Shown: piece by piece, positions 44,034-53,264 of the stretch
Numbering within the stretch: position 1 is the first letter of the stretch
Layout: each line of letters begins with the position of its first letter
DNA from: Mycolicibacterium fortuitum subsp. fortuitum
GTDB taxonomy: Bacteria > Actinomycetota > Actinomycetes > Mycobacteriales > Mycobacteriaceae
Direction of reading: 5' to 3'
DNA length: 64,000 bases
NCBI RefSeq assembly: GCF_022179545.1
Contig: NZ_AP025518.1
Span: 4,526,001 to 4,590,000, forward strand
The notes under the pieces: model-generated
What the model was told of the DNA's origin: nothing
Database searches by the model: none
The model's input: only the letters and a program-made list of their open reading frames with translations
Program-made: the position numbers and the translations under genes

Positions 44034-44845
44034 GGTGCCCCCTCAACAGTGAATTCGGCGGTATGCACCTTGTCGCGGTGCTTGAAGTCCAAAAACAGCC
44101 GGTAGGTGCCGGCGCTGGGAAGTGTGGTGTGGAAAGCGATCTGAGGCCCCGGCGCCGTCGCCGGATCGGCCGCATCGCTCATCGGGTGCACGTGCAGATA
44201 CTCCAGATCCGACGCGCGCACCGCGACCAGGTGCCCGTAGGCGCCCAGGTACGGCTGCAGGTCGGTGACGGGCTTGCCGTCGCGATTGACAGTCAGCGTC
44301 AACTCCGAGGGCAGACCGGCCTTGCCCACCCCGTCGAGTGCGACGGTGTATCCGTCCACAGACGCGGTGCGGGCCGGCGCGGGCAGTGGCTGCGGCCGGT
44401 ATTCACCCGCAACCGTCATGTCGGCGCCGACGGTGGACGCGTGACCGTCACCGGGCACGAAGTCGGCAAACACGCGGTACTCGCCGGGAGCGGCCAGATC
44501 CAGCGGAACGCTCCAGGTACCGGAGTCGTCGATCACGGGATGCACATGCTGATAGTCGGCGAGATCACGACGGACCACGATCAGATGCAGCAGCTTTTCG
44601 TGGCTCTCGACGTAATCGGTCACCGGTGCGCCGGTACCGTCGACGATCCGGAATCGCAGCGGCACCGAGGCGCCGGCAGGCAGCGCAGCCTCATCGAGCT
44701 GAAGGGTGTAGCCCACCGTGTGGCCGGTGTGGTGTCCGGCAGCCGGGGCACTGCTCGGCGTGACCGTCGAGCCGATCCCGAACGACACGGCGAACACCAC
44801 CACGAGTCCGACCACGAACCCGATGAGCTTCTGCGTTGCACTCAT
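44030..44845 (-). CDS. Exported His-rich protein with duplicated domain, copper operon
   Basis: 271 aa from ATG 44845. An N-terminal signal anchor ([19 protein letters not shown]) is followed by HHTGH and two similar beta domains. The first has [19 protein letters not shown] then HVHP; the second has [19 protein letters not shown] then MSDA. The repeated H-L-x-x-VR-x-DL-x-Y-x-HVHP unit suggests a duplicated metal-binding domain of an Ig-like type. It lies between copZ and copA genes, so extracytoplasmic copper handling is likely. Confidence 0.8.
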   Translation of the reverse strand: MSATQKLIGFVVGLVVVFAVSFGIGSTVTPSSAPAAGHHTGHTVGYTLQLDEAALPAGASVPLRFRIVDGTGAPVTDYVESHEKLLHLIVVRRDLADYQHVHPVIDDSGTWSVPLDLAAPGEYRVFADFVPGDGHASTVGADMTVAGEYRPQPLPAPARTASVDGYTVALDGVGKAGLPSELTLTVNRDGKPVTDLQPYLGAYGHLVAVRASDLEYLHVHPMSDAADPATAPGPQIAFHTTLPSAGTYRLFLDFKHRDKVHTAEFTVEGAP

Positions 44846-44858
44846 GATCTGCTGGTGT

Positions 44859-45065
44859 TCAGCCCGCGACGGCGTAGCCGGCTTCCGCAACCGCATCGCT
44901 GATCGCGGAAGGATCCAGCTGGTTGTCACTGTCGATGGTCACCAGACCGGTGGACAGGTCAACCTCGACTGAACGCACACCGGGGATGCCGCCGACCTCC
45001 TCACGCACCGATGTGACACAGTGCCCGCAGGTCATACCGGTGACGGTGACAGTCTGGATACTCAT
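44859..45065 (-). CDS. CopZ-like copper chaperone (HMA domain)
   Basis: 68 aa, a single heavy-metal-associated domain with GMTCGHC (Cys13, Cys16), beta-alpha-beta-beta-alpha-beta order, and the usual ending AVAEAGYAV. It starts at ATG 45065 with AGGAGGAG upstream. It carries Cu(I) to the ATPase encoded two genes downstream. It is the first gene of the copper operon, transcribed away from the divergent two-component system. Confidence 0.93.
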   Translation of the reverse strand: MSIQTVTVTGMTCGHCVTSVREEVGGIPGVRSVEVDLSTGLVTIDSDNQLDPSAISDAVAEAGYAVAG

Positions 45066-45105
45066 GCAATCTCCTCCTGAACCAGCTTGGTTGTCGATTC
45101 ATACT

Positions 45106-45122
45106 ATACCCCCCTAGGGTAT
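45106..45122. promoter_or_regulatory. CsoR-like operator in the divergent copper promoter
   Basis: ATACCCCCCTAGGGTAT: 6-base arms ATACCC/GGGTAT around CCCTA, in the only AT-rich gap of the copper island. The minus-strand sequence TATAGT (45108-45103), overlapping it, could be the -10 box of copZ. The pattern fits CsoR-type copper operators, but no csoR gene is in the window. Confidence 0.7.
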
Positions 45123-45164
45123 GAATTAACTATGTTCCCTACCTCACTGCTGCACTATGGGCAC

Positions 45165-45881
45165 ATGGAGCAGACCCCTGGCGGCTACCGCGCCCTCGTG
45201 GTCGACGACGAAGCGCCATTGGCCGAGGTCGTCGCGAGTTACCTGACCCGCGAACAGTTCGAGGTCACCATCGCCAACGAGGGGACCCAAGCACTGCGCA
45301 TGGCCCGGGAGGTGGATCCTGACGTCGTCGTACTCGACCTCGGACTGCCCGGGATCGACGGGGTGGAGGTCTGCCGGCAGTTGCGCACATTCTCCGACGC
45401 ATACGTGGTGATGCTGACTGCCCGCGACACCGAGATGGACACCATCGTCGGCCTGTCGGTGGGCGCCGACGACTACATGACCAAACCGTTCAGCCCGCGC
45501 GAGCTGGTGGCCAGGGTCCGGGCCATGTTGCGCAGGCCTCGCGCCACCTCGTCCGGGGCGACCGACGGCCGGGTGTTCGGCGCGCTGCGCATCGACGTCG
45601 ACGGCCGCCAGGTCTTCCTCGATGACGAACCGATCATGCTGACACGCACAGAATTCGACGTACTCGCCGCGCTCTCGGCTCGCCCCGGCGTGGCGCTCAG
45701 CCGTCGCCAGCTCCTCGAATCCGTATGGGAAACCACCTATGTCGGTAACGAACATCTCGTCGACGTCCATATCGGTCACCTCCGCCGCAAACTCGGCGAC
45801 GACCCCGCCGACCCGCTGTACGTGATCACCGTTAGAGGCGTCGGATACCGCATGGGTACCGGCCAGGACAGCCGGCGATGA
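45165..45881 (+). CDS. OmpR-family response regulator, copper island
   Basis: 238 aa from ATG 45165 (ATG 45132 is alternative). The receiver domain has VVDDEAP, the phospho-site VVLDLGLPGIDG, LTARD and YMTKPFS. The winged helix carries LTRTEFDVLAAL, with HIGHLRRKLGDD and VRGVGYRMG at the end. It is divergent from the copper operon with the CsoR-like palindrome in its upstream region. Coupled to the kinase by ATGA. A CusR-like role in copper stress is inferred from position only. Confidence 0.9.
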   Translation: MEQTPGGYRALVVDDEAPLAEVVASYLTREQFEVTIANEGTQALRMAREVDPDVVVLDLGLPGIDGVEVCRQLRTFSDAYVVMLTARDTEMDTIVGLSVGADDYMTKPFSPRELVARVRAMLRRPRATSSGATDGRVFGALRIDVDGRQVFLDDEPIMLTRTEFDVLAALSARPGVALSRRQLLESVWETTYVGNEHLVDVHIGHLRRKLGDDPADPLYVITVRGVGYRMGTGQDSRR

Positions 45882-46969
45882 CCGTCGGCCTGCGTACCCG
45901 GCTGCTGTCTGCCCAGGCCCTCGTCCTGGTAGCCGGTGCGGGCACCACCGGGCTGGTGGCCGCCATCGTCGGGCCGCCGCTGTTCCGCGAACACCTGCAC
46001 CGCGCAGGGGTTTCCGGCGATTCGGCCGAACAGATGCATGCCGAAGAGGCCTACGTCTACGCCACGGTGATCTCGATCGCCGTGGCATCCTGCGTGGCGA
46101 TACTGGCAGCCCTGATCGTCACGTGGTACGTCGGCAGGCGTTTGCAACGGTCGTTGACCGAGGTCACCCAGGCCGCGACGGCGATCGCCGACGGTCACTA
46201 CGACTCCCGGGTGCCGCCCGCCCATCTCGGCGACGAGTTCGACTCCCTGGCACGCTCTTTCAACCAGATGGCCGGACGGCTGGAGGACGTGGATGCCGGA
46301 CGCCGCAGGTTGTTCAGCGACCTCGCGCATGAGATCCGCACTCCCGTTTCGGTACTGGAGGCCTACTTCGAGGCCATCGAGGACGGGGTGAGGACCCTCG
46401 ACCCCGAGACCGTCGCGATGCTGCGCCAGCAGACCCACCGGCTGGTCCGATTCGCCGGCGACGCCGCCGCTCTGGCCAAGGCAGAAGAGAGCCCGGCCAC
46501 CGTCACCCCGGTGCCGGTGTCGGCCCAGAGCGTGGTGGCGGCCGCGGTCGCCGCGGCGCGGGACCGGTTCGACGACAAGGGCGTGACGCTGCGCCCCCAG
46601 GTCGCCGAGGATCTGCCGTCGCTGTGGGCCGATCCCCACCGGCTGGCGCAGATCCTGGGCAACCTGCTCGACAACGCCCTGCGACACACGCCCGCCGGAG
46701 GACAGGTGACGATCGATGCTGCCACCGGCCGCGAGGCCGGCACCATCACGCTGACCGTGACCGATACCGGCGAGGGCATCCCGGCCGAGCACCTGCCCCA
46801 TGTCTTCGAACGCTTCTACCGGGCCGACACCGCGCGCGACCGCGACCACGGCGGATCCGGCATCGGACTGGCGATCGTGAAGGCCCTTGTCGAAGCACAC
46901 GGCGGCCGCATCGACGTGAGCAGTTCCGGCGCCGGGACGGCCTTCACGATCACCATGCCGACCGGCTAG
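45878..46969 (+). CDS. Sensor histidine kinase, copper island
   Basis: 363 aa. TM1 (~res 10-32) and TM2 (~65-88) flank a short outer loop, LFREHLHRAGVSGDSAEQMH, holding His and Met residues able to bind a metal. HAMP, H-box DLAHEIRTPVSVLEAYFEAI, NLLDNALRHTP and GGSGIGLAIVKALVEAHGG follow. ATGA overlap with its regulator. Sensing of Cu or another metal is a fair inference from the loop and the neighbours. It overlaps the convergent DUF305 gene by four bases. Confidence 0.9.
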   Translation: MTVGLRTRLLSAQALVLVAGAGTTGLVAAIVGPPLFREHLHRAGVSGDSAEQMHAEEAYVYATVISIAVASCVAILAALIVTWYVGRRLQRSLTEVTQAATAIADGHYDSRVPPAHLGDEFDSLARSFNQMAGRLEDVDAGRRRLFSDLAHEIRTPVSVLEAYFEAIEDGVRTLDPETVAMLRQQTHRLVRFAGDAAALAKAEESPATVTPVPVSAQSVVAAAVAAARDRFDDKGVTLRPQVAEDLPSLWADPHRLAQILGNLLDNALRHTPAGGQVTIDAATGREAGTITLTVTDTGEGIPAEHLPHVFERFYRADTARDRDHGGSGIGLAIVKALVEAHGGRIDVSSSGAGTAFTITMPTG

Positions 46970-47637
46970 AGCGAACCCAGGATCTGGCGCATGGTGTCGA
47001 TCTCCTGCTGCTGCGTCTTCACGATGGCGTGGGCCATCTCGACCGCAGCGGCATACTGACCGTCCTTGATCTCATCCTCGGCCATGGTGATCGCACCCTC
47101 GTGATGGGCGATCATGTGCGTCAGGTACAGCTTGGCCGCCTCGGCACCCTGGGCGTTGCGCAGCGCGGTCATATCGGCCTCCGACACCATGCCCTGCATG
47201 GCGGGCATGTCGCCGTGCCCCATGTTTGCGTGGCCCATGTCGCCGTGGCCCTGCTGCGGCATCTGGGACATCGACGGCATCGGCGGGTTACCCCACTGCT
47301 TGAGCCAGCCCTGCATCTGCTCGATCTCCGGGGCCTGCGCGCCCTTGATCTGGGTGGCCAGCTCGCTCACCCGCGGGTCGATACCCTGCTTGGCCAGCAG
47401 CACGTCGCTCATCTCGACCGCTTGCTGGTGATGCGGAATCATGTGCTGGGCGAACATCACGTCAGCATCGTTGTGCGCCGCCGCGTCCTGCGCGCCCGGG
47501 GTCTGCGGGCTCGCCGACGCCGACGTGGCCGAGGTTGCCGAGGTCTTCGCAGCCCCGTCCGTGGACTGGTTGCTACAGCCGGCCACCAGGGCCGCCGCGA
47601 CCACCGCACCGGCACTCAGCATCATCAGTTTCGTCAT
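46966..47637 (-). CDS. DUF305 lipoprotein, Met/His-rich
   Basis: 223 aa with a lipoprotein signal (LSAGAVVAAALVAGC). Two DUF305 four-helix halves each carry the H-M-I-x-H-H motif: FAQHMIPHHQQAVEM and YLTHMIAHHEGAITM. Between them lies a Met/His-rich stretch, MPQQGHGDMGHANMGHGDM. DUF305 proteins are often found with copper genes and may bind Cu at the surface. It is convergent with the copper-island kinase and the outermost gene of that island. Confidence 0.9.
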   Translation of the reverse strand: MTKLMMLSAGAVVAAALVAGCSNQSTDGAAKTSATSATSASASPQTPGAQDAAAHNDADVMFAQHMIPHHQQAVEMSDVLLAKQGIDPRVSELATQIKGAQAPEIEQMQGWLKQWGNPPMPSMSQMPQQGHGDMGHANMGHGDMPAMQGMVSEADMTALRNAQGAEAAKLYLTHMIAHHEGAITMAEDEIKDGQYAAAVEMAHAIVKTQQQEIDTMRQILGSL

Positions 47638-47700
47638 GCCTCGAGAGTCCCCAGGATCGATGTGGCTGCGCTAGTCGTTCGATGAAGATTCGATAAAGGT

Positions 47701-48798
47701 CTACGCGATCCGGGCCCGGAAGAGCTTGACGTCATTCTTGACACCCTTGAGGTGGCGCGCCCCGGCGAACGACCAGTTGAACCGATCCTGCTCCCCGATC
47801 GCTGTGCGCGTCGACTCCGCGACCAGCACGGTTCCGGGCCGTGCCGCCCCGGTGACCCGGCTGGCCAGATTCACCGAACTTCCGAACCAGTCACCAGCCC
47901 GGCTCACCGCAGGCCCGGTTGCCAGCCCGACCCGCAGCCGCGGGAAACCCTCGTCGGTCTCGGTGAAGGCAACCAGGCGCAGGGTCGCCTCCAGAAGAGC
48001 CGAAGCGTCGGTGCTGACGAACATCACCGCATCGCCGATCGTCTTTATCAACCGAACCGGGCCGAACGCCACCTCACGTGCCGCATCGGCCAGCCGATTC
48101 GCCAGCCGCTCAAGCTCTTCGGGCTGTACCACCTCGCCCAGCCGGGTGAACCCGACGATGTCGGCGAACGCGATGGTGACCAACCGCGCCCCGGGCAGCG
48201 GAACTCCCTCGGCCCGTTCGGAAGCGCTGACAGCCTCGGTCTCCATGGCGTGACGCAATTGCACGAACAGCATGTCGGAGATCATCGGTCCGATCAGCGG
48301 GGCGGCCTCTGCCACCAGCGCCTCACTCGCCTTGGCGGTTTCCAGTTCCGTTGCCCCCGGCGTCAATACCGCCGCCAGCGCGGCATAGCGCATCACCTCG
48401 GCAGCCCGGCCCAACCCTTCTGAGAGCACCCGGGTGATCAACACGATCTGATCTGGCGCGATGCCGAGCTCGAGAAAGCGCTCGGCAAACGCCACGGCCT
48501 CGGCGTCGGCCCGCAAAAGCACCGCGGCATCGGGGTCTTCGACGGTGGCCAGCCCCATCGCCCGCTGCAGCCGCTGGACCAACTCGACATCGAGTCCCGT
48601 CTGCTCGCTGATCTCCCGGGTCGACACGTAGGTCCCGTCATCTCCGGCCACCCGGCGTGAAGCCAGCAACATCGGGGTGCCGGCCTGGCGGATCTGGTCG
48701 GCGCTGATACCGCGAGCCAGGAGCCATTCGACCAGTTCGGCGCGCTGCGCACCGGCCTCGCCGTCGAGTCCGTCCAAGAGCGTGGGATCGGCCGTCAT
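47701..48798 (-). CDS. Class III adenylate cyclase with autoinhibitory N-domain (Rv1264-like)
   Basis: 365 aa. The N-terminal ~190 residues are an all-helical regulatory domain like that of Rv1264, the pH-sensing cyclase. The catalytic domain has [12 protein letters not shown] and TIGDAVMF (metal Asp residues), LIKT (substrate-specifying Lys) and [12 protein letters not shown] (transition-state Asn and Arg), so it looks active. It makes cAMP in the cytoplasm. The ATG overlaps the stop of the GAF regulator by one base (TGATG), so the two are coupled. Confidence 0.92.
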   Translation of the reverse strand: MTADPTLLDGLDGEAGAQRAELVEWLLARGISADQIRQAGTPMLLASRRVAGDDGTYVSTREISEQTGLDVELVQRLQRAMGLATVEDPDAAVLLRADAEAVAFAERFLELGIAPDQIVLITRVLSEGLGRAAEVMRYAALAAVLTPGATELETAKASEALVAEAAPLIGPMISDMLFVQLRHAMETEAVSASERAEGVPLPGARLVTIAFADIVGFTRLGEVVQPEELERLANRLADAAREVAFGPVRLIKTIGDAVMFVSTDASALLEATLRLVAFTETDEGFPRLRVGLATGPAVSRAGDWFGSSVNLASRVTGAARPGTVLVAESTRTAIGEQDRFNWSFAGARHLKGVKNDVKLFRARIA

Positions 48799-50084
48799 CA
48801 GGTCAAGGTATACCCACGCACGGCATGAACCGCCGGAGCCGTCGACGAGGTCAGCAGCATCGACATGTCCTGCGGGTAACGGACATCCACCACCACCGAA
48901 TCACCGAACCGGTACGGCTTCCCGGCCACCAGGCCGACGAACTGCTTACGCAACCGGGACATTTCGGCGCGCACGGTGACCACTCTCGACCGGTCACCGT
49001 AGAGGTCCTCGGCCAGCTCCGGTGCCGACCGGCCCTGTTGACTGGTCGCCAACACCAGCAGGATCTCGGCGTGTCGGCTGGAAATGCCGCGGCGCCAATT
49101 GCCGAACTGGCCGGCCATCTCCAGAGATGGCTCGCCGTCGCTCAGGTCGAGGATCACCTTTGAGGGCGCCGCCGTGGACTCCGCATCGTCGGCCACCCGG
49201 ACCAACCATCCACCCGGCAACGACTCCACATCGCACATGCCCAACGGCGGTACCCACACGCGACCCGGTAACCCATTCTCGGGCAACAGGATCCGATTGT
49301 GTATCGGCAGCGAGGCCACGGCTGCCACCCAACCCTCGGCGTCGACCGCCAGCGCAGGACCACCGACCTTGGCCAAAATCGGCGCCGCGACGGTCCGCAA
49401 CTGATTCAAAGTTCGGTCGTGCGCTTCGCGGAGCTGGGATTCGGCCAGCCGCGCCACCAGATCCACCAGCGCCACGGTCGTCGGATGTACCGTCGGCGCC
49501 GGACCCGAGACGTCGACGACACCGATCACCTGCCCGGTACGCGGATCCCGGATCGGGGCGCCCGCGCAGGTCCACGGGTGATGACTACGCAGAAAATGCT
49601 CGGCCGAAAAGACCTGTACCGCTCGATGGGAGACCAGGGCGGTGCCGATGCCGTTGGTGCCTACGGCGTTCTCACTCCACGACGCACCCTCGATGAAACC
49701 CAGACGGTCGGCCAATCCGAGCACCCGTGGCGAGCCGGACCGCCACAGCACCCGGCCGCGCGCATCGGCGATGACCAGGATGTTGTCGCCTTCTTCGATC
49801 ACCGACTCGAGCCCGCGGGTGACGTCGTCGAGTACCGTCATCAAACCCGACTGCTGCCTCAGCAAGTCCAGACCGGCGGTCTCGACTCGCGGCGGAACGT
49901 GCCGGTCCGGATTGATTCCCTTGGCTCGCAACCTGTTCCAGGAATCTTCGATCACCGACCGCGGGCGCGCCGGCGCCCGGTCACCCGACATGGTCGCGTC
50001 GTAAACGGCAGAAAGCAGCCTCGCGTAACTCCGCGGGTCCTCACCGGACGACACCGCGGGCTCAGGTACCGACGAACCGCTCAT
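48798..50084 (-). CDS. GAF-domain transcriptional regulator (AcoR-like, without AAA+ domain)
   Basis: 428 aa from ATG 50084. Residues ~60-230 form the AcoR-type sensory region: [20 protein letters not shown], then GAF sequence [18 protein letters not shown] and [20 protein letters not shown]. No sigma-54 AAA+ domain follows. The C-terminal part has a winged-helix-like region, [20 protein letters not shown], then LAEDLYGD and [11 protein letters not shown]. It is likely to control the dehydrogenase and flavoprotein genes around the two palindromes at 51.2-51.3 kb. Confidence 0.87.
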   Translation of the reverse strand: MSGSSVPEPAVSSGEDPRSYARLLSAVYDATMSGDRAPARPRSVIEDSWNRLRAKGINPDRHVPPRVETAGLDLLRQQSGLMTVLDDVTRGLESVIEEGDNILVIADARGRVLWRSGSPRVLGLADRLGFIEGASWSENAVGTNGIGTALVSHRAVQVFSAEHFLRSHHPWTCAGAPIRDPRTGQVIGVVDVSGPAPTVHPTTVALVDLVARLAESQLREAHDRTLNQLRTVAAPILAKVGGPALAVDAEGWVAAVASLPIHNRILLPENGLPGRVWVPPLGMCDVESLPGGWLVRVADDAESTAAPSKVILDLSDGEPSLEMAGQFGNWRRGISSRHAEILLVLATSQQGRSAPELAEDLYGDRSRVVTVRAEMSRLRKQFVGLVAGKPYRFGDSVVVDVRYPQDMSMLLTSSTAPAVHAVRGYTLT

Positions 50085-50144
50085 CACGCCGATTGTGCTC
50101 CACATCACACCGGCGCGCCACGGCAACCCGCCGATCCCTGACCG

Positions 50145-51200
50145 TCACGACGGACCGCCGTTCGGGTTGACCAGCACCTTCATCTTCTTTCCGGCATGCA
50201 GGGCCTCGAAGCCCTCGTCGATCACGTCGTCGATTCCGATCGGCGTCACCCAGCCCCGTGTTTCGTAGCGCCCCTGCGCCATCAGATCGATGACCGCCTC
50301 GAAGTCCGCCGAGGTGTAGCACAGCGACCCCTGGATCCGGGACTCGTTCATCACGAGGTTGAGCAGTGGTGTGGCCAGAGGCTTTTCATAGATCGCGACA
50401 CTGATCGTCGGCTTGCGCGCACCGACACACGCCGTGGCCGCGGCAATCGCCGGCGCCACCCCGGCAGCGTCGAACGCGGCGTCGGCACCCCGGCCGTCGG
50501 TGCGGTCGGCGATGAAGGCGGGAACATCGATGGCTCCCGGATCCAGGGTCCTGGCCCCGAGGTCCTCGATCGCGCCGCGCCGCGTCTCGGACGGTTCCAC
50601 GACGAACACCTCGTCGAGCCCTTTGCCGCGCAGCGCAAACCAGACGCCGATGCCGATCGGCCCGGCGCCGAAGATCACCGCGGTGTGCAACGGACCGACC
50701 TCTCCCAAGGTCGCGGCGTGATAGGCCACCGACATCGGTTCCACCAGCGCGCCCAACTCCAGAGACACGTTGTCAGGCAATCGGTGCAGCATGTCGGCCG
50801 GGACGACGGTGTACTCGGCCATACCGCCGTCGGACATCAGCCCGTGGAAACCGATCTGCCGACAGATGTTGTACGTGCCTGCGCGGCACGGCGCGCAATG
50901 TCCGCACCGGTAGATGGGCTCGACCGCCACCCGGTCACCGACCGCATACCCCGTGACACCGGCACCCAGTTCGGTGATGGTCCCCGAGAACTCGTGGCCC
51001 ATCGTCAGCGGCAGCTGTCTTCCGGTCAGCGGATGCGGCTCGGTCGGGACGAAGATCGGTCCGGCATAGTATTCATGCAGGTCAGTGCCACAGATACCGT
51101 TGAATCCGACTTTGATCTTGACGGTGCCGGGAGTCGGGTCGGGCTCTGGGACATCGGCGACCTCGACCTTGTTCGGCCCGTAGTACACGGCTGCTCTCAT
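50145..51200 (-). CDS. Zinc-dependent alcohol dehydrogenase, 2,3-butanediol dehydrogenase-like
   Basis: 351 aa of the MDR family. Catalytic zinc ligands are Cys37 (GICGTDLHEY) and His69-Glu70 (MGHEFSG); structural zinc comes from RCGHCAPCRAGTYNIC. The NAD site is FGAGPIGIGV. LHEYYAGPIFVPTEPHPLTG resembles 2,3-butanediol dehydrogenases. It oxidises a secondary alcohol or diol with NAD. ATG 51200. It is upstream of the GAF regulator gene in the same direction and divergent from the flavoprotein monooxygenase. Confidence 0.88.
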   Translation of the reverse strand: MRAAVYYGPNKVEVADVPEPDPTPGTVKIKVGFNGICGTDLHEYYAGPIFVPTEPHPLTGRQLPLTMGHEFSGTITELGAGVTGYAVGDRVAVEPIYRCGHCAPCRAGTYNICRQIGFHGLMSDGGMAEYTVVPADMLHRLPDNVSLELGALVEPMSVAYHAATLGEVGPLHTAVIFGAGPIGIGVWFALRGKGLDEVFVVEPSETRRGAIEDLGARTLDPGAIDVPAFIADRTDGRGADAAFDAAGVAPAIAAATACVGARKPTISVAIYEKPLATPLLNLVMNESRIQGSLCYTSADFEAVIDLMAQGRYETRGWVTPIGIDDVIDEGFEALHAGKKMKVLVNPNGGPS

Positions 51201-51243
51201 GGTGGACGTTTCTAGGCCCGCAGGCCCGGCCTGCGTAAGGGTT

Positions 51244-51255
51244 GCAAGACGTTGC
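51244..51255. promoter_or_regulatory. Putative GAF-regulator site A
   Basis: GCAAGACGTTGC: GCAA and TTGC arms around four bases, 44 bases upstream of the dehydrogenase ATG. It is followed by GATGT, as is site B. Confidence 0.5.
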
Positions 51256-51310
51256 GATGTCATCTTGCAGGTCTTTTCACAGTCAAACGCCGGACCGGCT
51301 GCAACCCCGT

Positions 51311-51324
51311 GCAACCCTTGTTGC
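51311..51324. promoter_or_regulatory. Putative GAF-regulator site B
   Basis: GCAACCCTTGTTGC: perfect 5-base arms GCAAC/GTTGC around CCTT, followed by GATGT. It lies 30 bases before the flavoprotein ATG. Paired sites in this divergent promoter suggest co-control of both genes. Confidence 0.55.
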
Positions 51325-51353
51325 GATGTTTGACACGGTGTGGGCTGGGCCAC

Positions 51354-53183
51354 ATGACACAGACCACCGCCGCACCGCTGGCCACACTGTCACCTCAGGA
51401 ACGGGTTGACGTCTGGCTGGCCGACTTCGAATCCGCATTGGCCGACCGGGACATCGAACGCGTCGTCGGAAAATTCGCGACCGACAGTTTCTGGCGTGAT
51501 CTGGTCTCCTTCACCTGGAACCTCAAGACCGTCGAAGGCCGGGACGGCATCGCCGACATGCTGACGGCGCGGTTGCACGACACCGACCCGAGCAGGTTCC
51601 GGACATCGGAAACCCCGACCGAGGAATTCGACGGAGAACACGTCGTCACTTCGGCGTTCATCGAGTTCGAAACGGCGGCGGGCCGCGGCAAGGGGCACCT
51701 GCGACTGCGCGACGAACTCGGCTGGACCCTGCTCACGACCCTCCAGGAACTCAAGGGTCATGAAGAACGCAAGGGCGCCAACCGGCCGCTGGGCGCGGTG
51801 CACGGCAGCGACCCGGACCGGCGGTCGTGGGCCGAGAAGCGACTCGACGAGGACCTGACGCTCGGTTACACCGAGCAGCCCTACACCGTGGTGATCGGGG
51901 GTGGTCAGGGCGGAATCGCACTGGGGGCCCGGCTGCGCCAGCTCGGCGTGCCGACCATCGTCGTCGACCAGCACGAGAGGCCCGGTGACCAGTGGCGCAA
52001 GCGCTACAAGTCACTGTGCCTGCACGACCCGGTGTGGTACGACCACCTGCCCTATCTGCCGTTCCCGGCCAACTGGCCGGTGTTCGCACCGAAGGACAAG
52101 ATCGGCGACTGGCTCGAGTTCTACACCCGGGTCATGGAGGTGCCGTACTGGAGTTCGACGACGTGCGTGTCCGCGTCGTACGACGAAGGCGAACGGCGGT
52201 GGACCGTCGAGGTGAACCGCAACGGCGAACCGGTGACACTGCGTCCGGTGCAGCTGGTGCTCGCCACCGGCATGTCAGGCAAACCCAGCATCCCCACACT
52301 CCCGGGACAGGAAGTGTTCCGCGGCGATCAGCACCATTCCAGCCACCACCCCGGCCCCGATCAGTATGTGGGTAAGCGCGTCGTGGTGATCGGCTCGAAC
52401 AACTCCGCCCATGACATCTGTAAAGCGTTGTACGAGAACTACGTCGACGTCACCATGGTGCAGCGCTCCTCGACCCACGTGGTGAAATCGGAGTCGCTGA
52501 TGGAGCTGGGCCTCGGTGACCTGTACTCGGAGCGAGCGGTGGCCGCCGGGATGACGACCGAAAAGGCCGACCTGACCTTCGCATCGCTGCCGTACCGCAT
52601 CATGGCCGACTTCCAGCGGCCGATCTACGACGCAATCCGCCAGCGCGACAAGGACTTCTATGCCCGGCTGGAAGCCGCCGGCTTCGACCTGGACTTCGGC
52701 GACGACGACTCCGGCCTGTTCATGAAGTATCTGCGTCGCGGCTCCGGCTACTACATCGACGTCGGCGCCTGTGAGCTGATCGCCGACGGCAGCATCAAAC
52801 TCGCGCACGGCGAGGTGGAACGGCTGACCGAGAACTCGGTGATACTGGCCGACGGCACCGAGCTGCCCGCCGATGTGGTGGTGTACGCCACCGGATTCGG
52901 CTCCATGAACGGCTGGGCCGCCGACCTGATCAGTCAGGAAGTCGCAGACCGGATCGGCAAGGTGTGGGGCCTGGGTTCCGGGACCACCAAGGACCCCGGG
53001 CCATGGGAAGGCGAACAACGCAACATGTGGAAGCCCACGCAACAACCCAACCTGTGGCTACACGGCGGCAATCTGCACCAATCCCGGCACTATTCGCTGT
53101 ATCTGGCGTTGCAGCTCAAGGCCCGTTACGAAGGTCTGGCAACGCCGGTGTACGGACTGCAGGAGGTCCATCACCTGAGCTGA
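51354..53183 (+). CDS. Flavin-dependent monooxygenase with N-terminal NTF2-like domain
   Basis: 609 aa. Residues ~10-150 form an NTF2/SnoaL-like domain (RVDVWLADFESALADRDIER, TVEGRDGIADML). The rest is an FMO/BVMO-type flavoprotein: FAD site VVIGGGQGGIALGARLRQLG, then RPGDQWRKRYKSLCLHDPVW, NADPH site VVVIGSNNSAHDICKAL and the late ATGFGS motif. It should hydroxylate or oxygenate a small carbonyl compound using NADPH and O2. The divergent alcohol dehydrogenase suggests an alcohol-to-ketone-to-product route. Start ATG 51354. Confidence 0.9.
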   Translation: MTQTTAAPLATLSPQERVDVWLADFESALADRDIERVVGKFATDSFWRDLVSFTWNLKTVEGRDGIADMLTARLHDTDPSRFRTSETPTEEFDGEHVVTSAFIEFETAAGRGKGHLRLRDELGWTLLTTLQELKGHEERKGANRPLGAVHGSDPDRRSWAEKRLDEDLTLGYTEQPYTVVIGGGQGGIALGARLRQLGVPTIVVDQHERPGDQWRKRYKSLCLHDPVWYDHLPYLPFPANWPVFAPKDKIGDWLEFYTRVMEVPYWSSTTCVSASYDEGERRWTVEVNRNGEPVTLRPVQLVLATGMSGKPSIPTLPGQEVFRGDQHHSSHHPGPDQYVGKRVVVIGSNNSAHDICKALYENYVDVTMVQRSSTHVVKSESLMELGLGDLYSERAVAAGMTTEKADLTFASLPYRIMADFQRPIYDAIRQRDKDFYARLEAAGFDLDFGDDDSGLFMKYLRRGSGYYIDVGACELIADGSIKLAHGEVERLTENSVILADGTELPADVVVYATGFGSMNGWAADLISQEVADRIGKVWGLGSGTTKDPGPWEGEQRNMWKPTQQPNLWLHGGNLHQSRHYSLYLALQLKARYEGLATPVYGLQEVHHLS

Positions 53184-53196
53184 CGACCCACGACAT

Positions 53197-53238
53197 GGCG
53201 CCCCGAACGTGAATCCCCCACATGCCGTTCGGGGCGCC
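53197..53238 (+). terminator. Hairpin terminator after the flavoprotein monooxygenase gene
   Basis: A perfect 13-bp stem, GGCGCCCCGAACG (53197-53209) with CGTTCGGGGCGCC (53226-53238), around a 16-base loop. It starts 13 bases after the stop codon. There is no T tract. Confidence 0.75.
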
Positions 53239-53264
53239 CGCGTGGGCGCGGTATACATGCTGGG

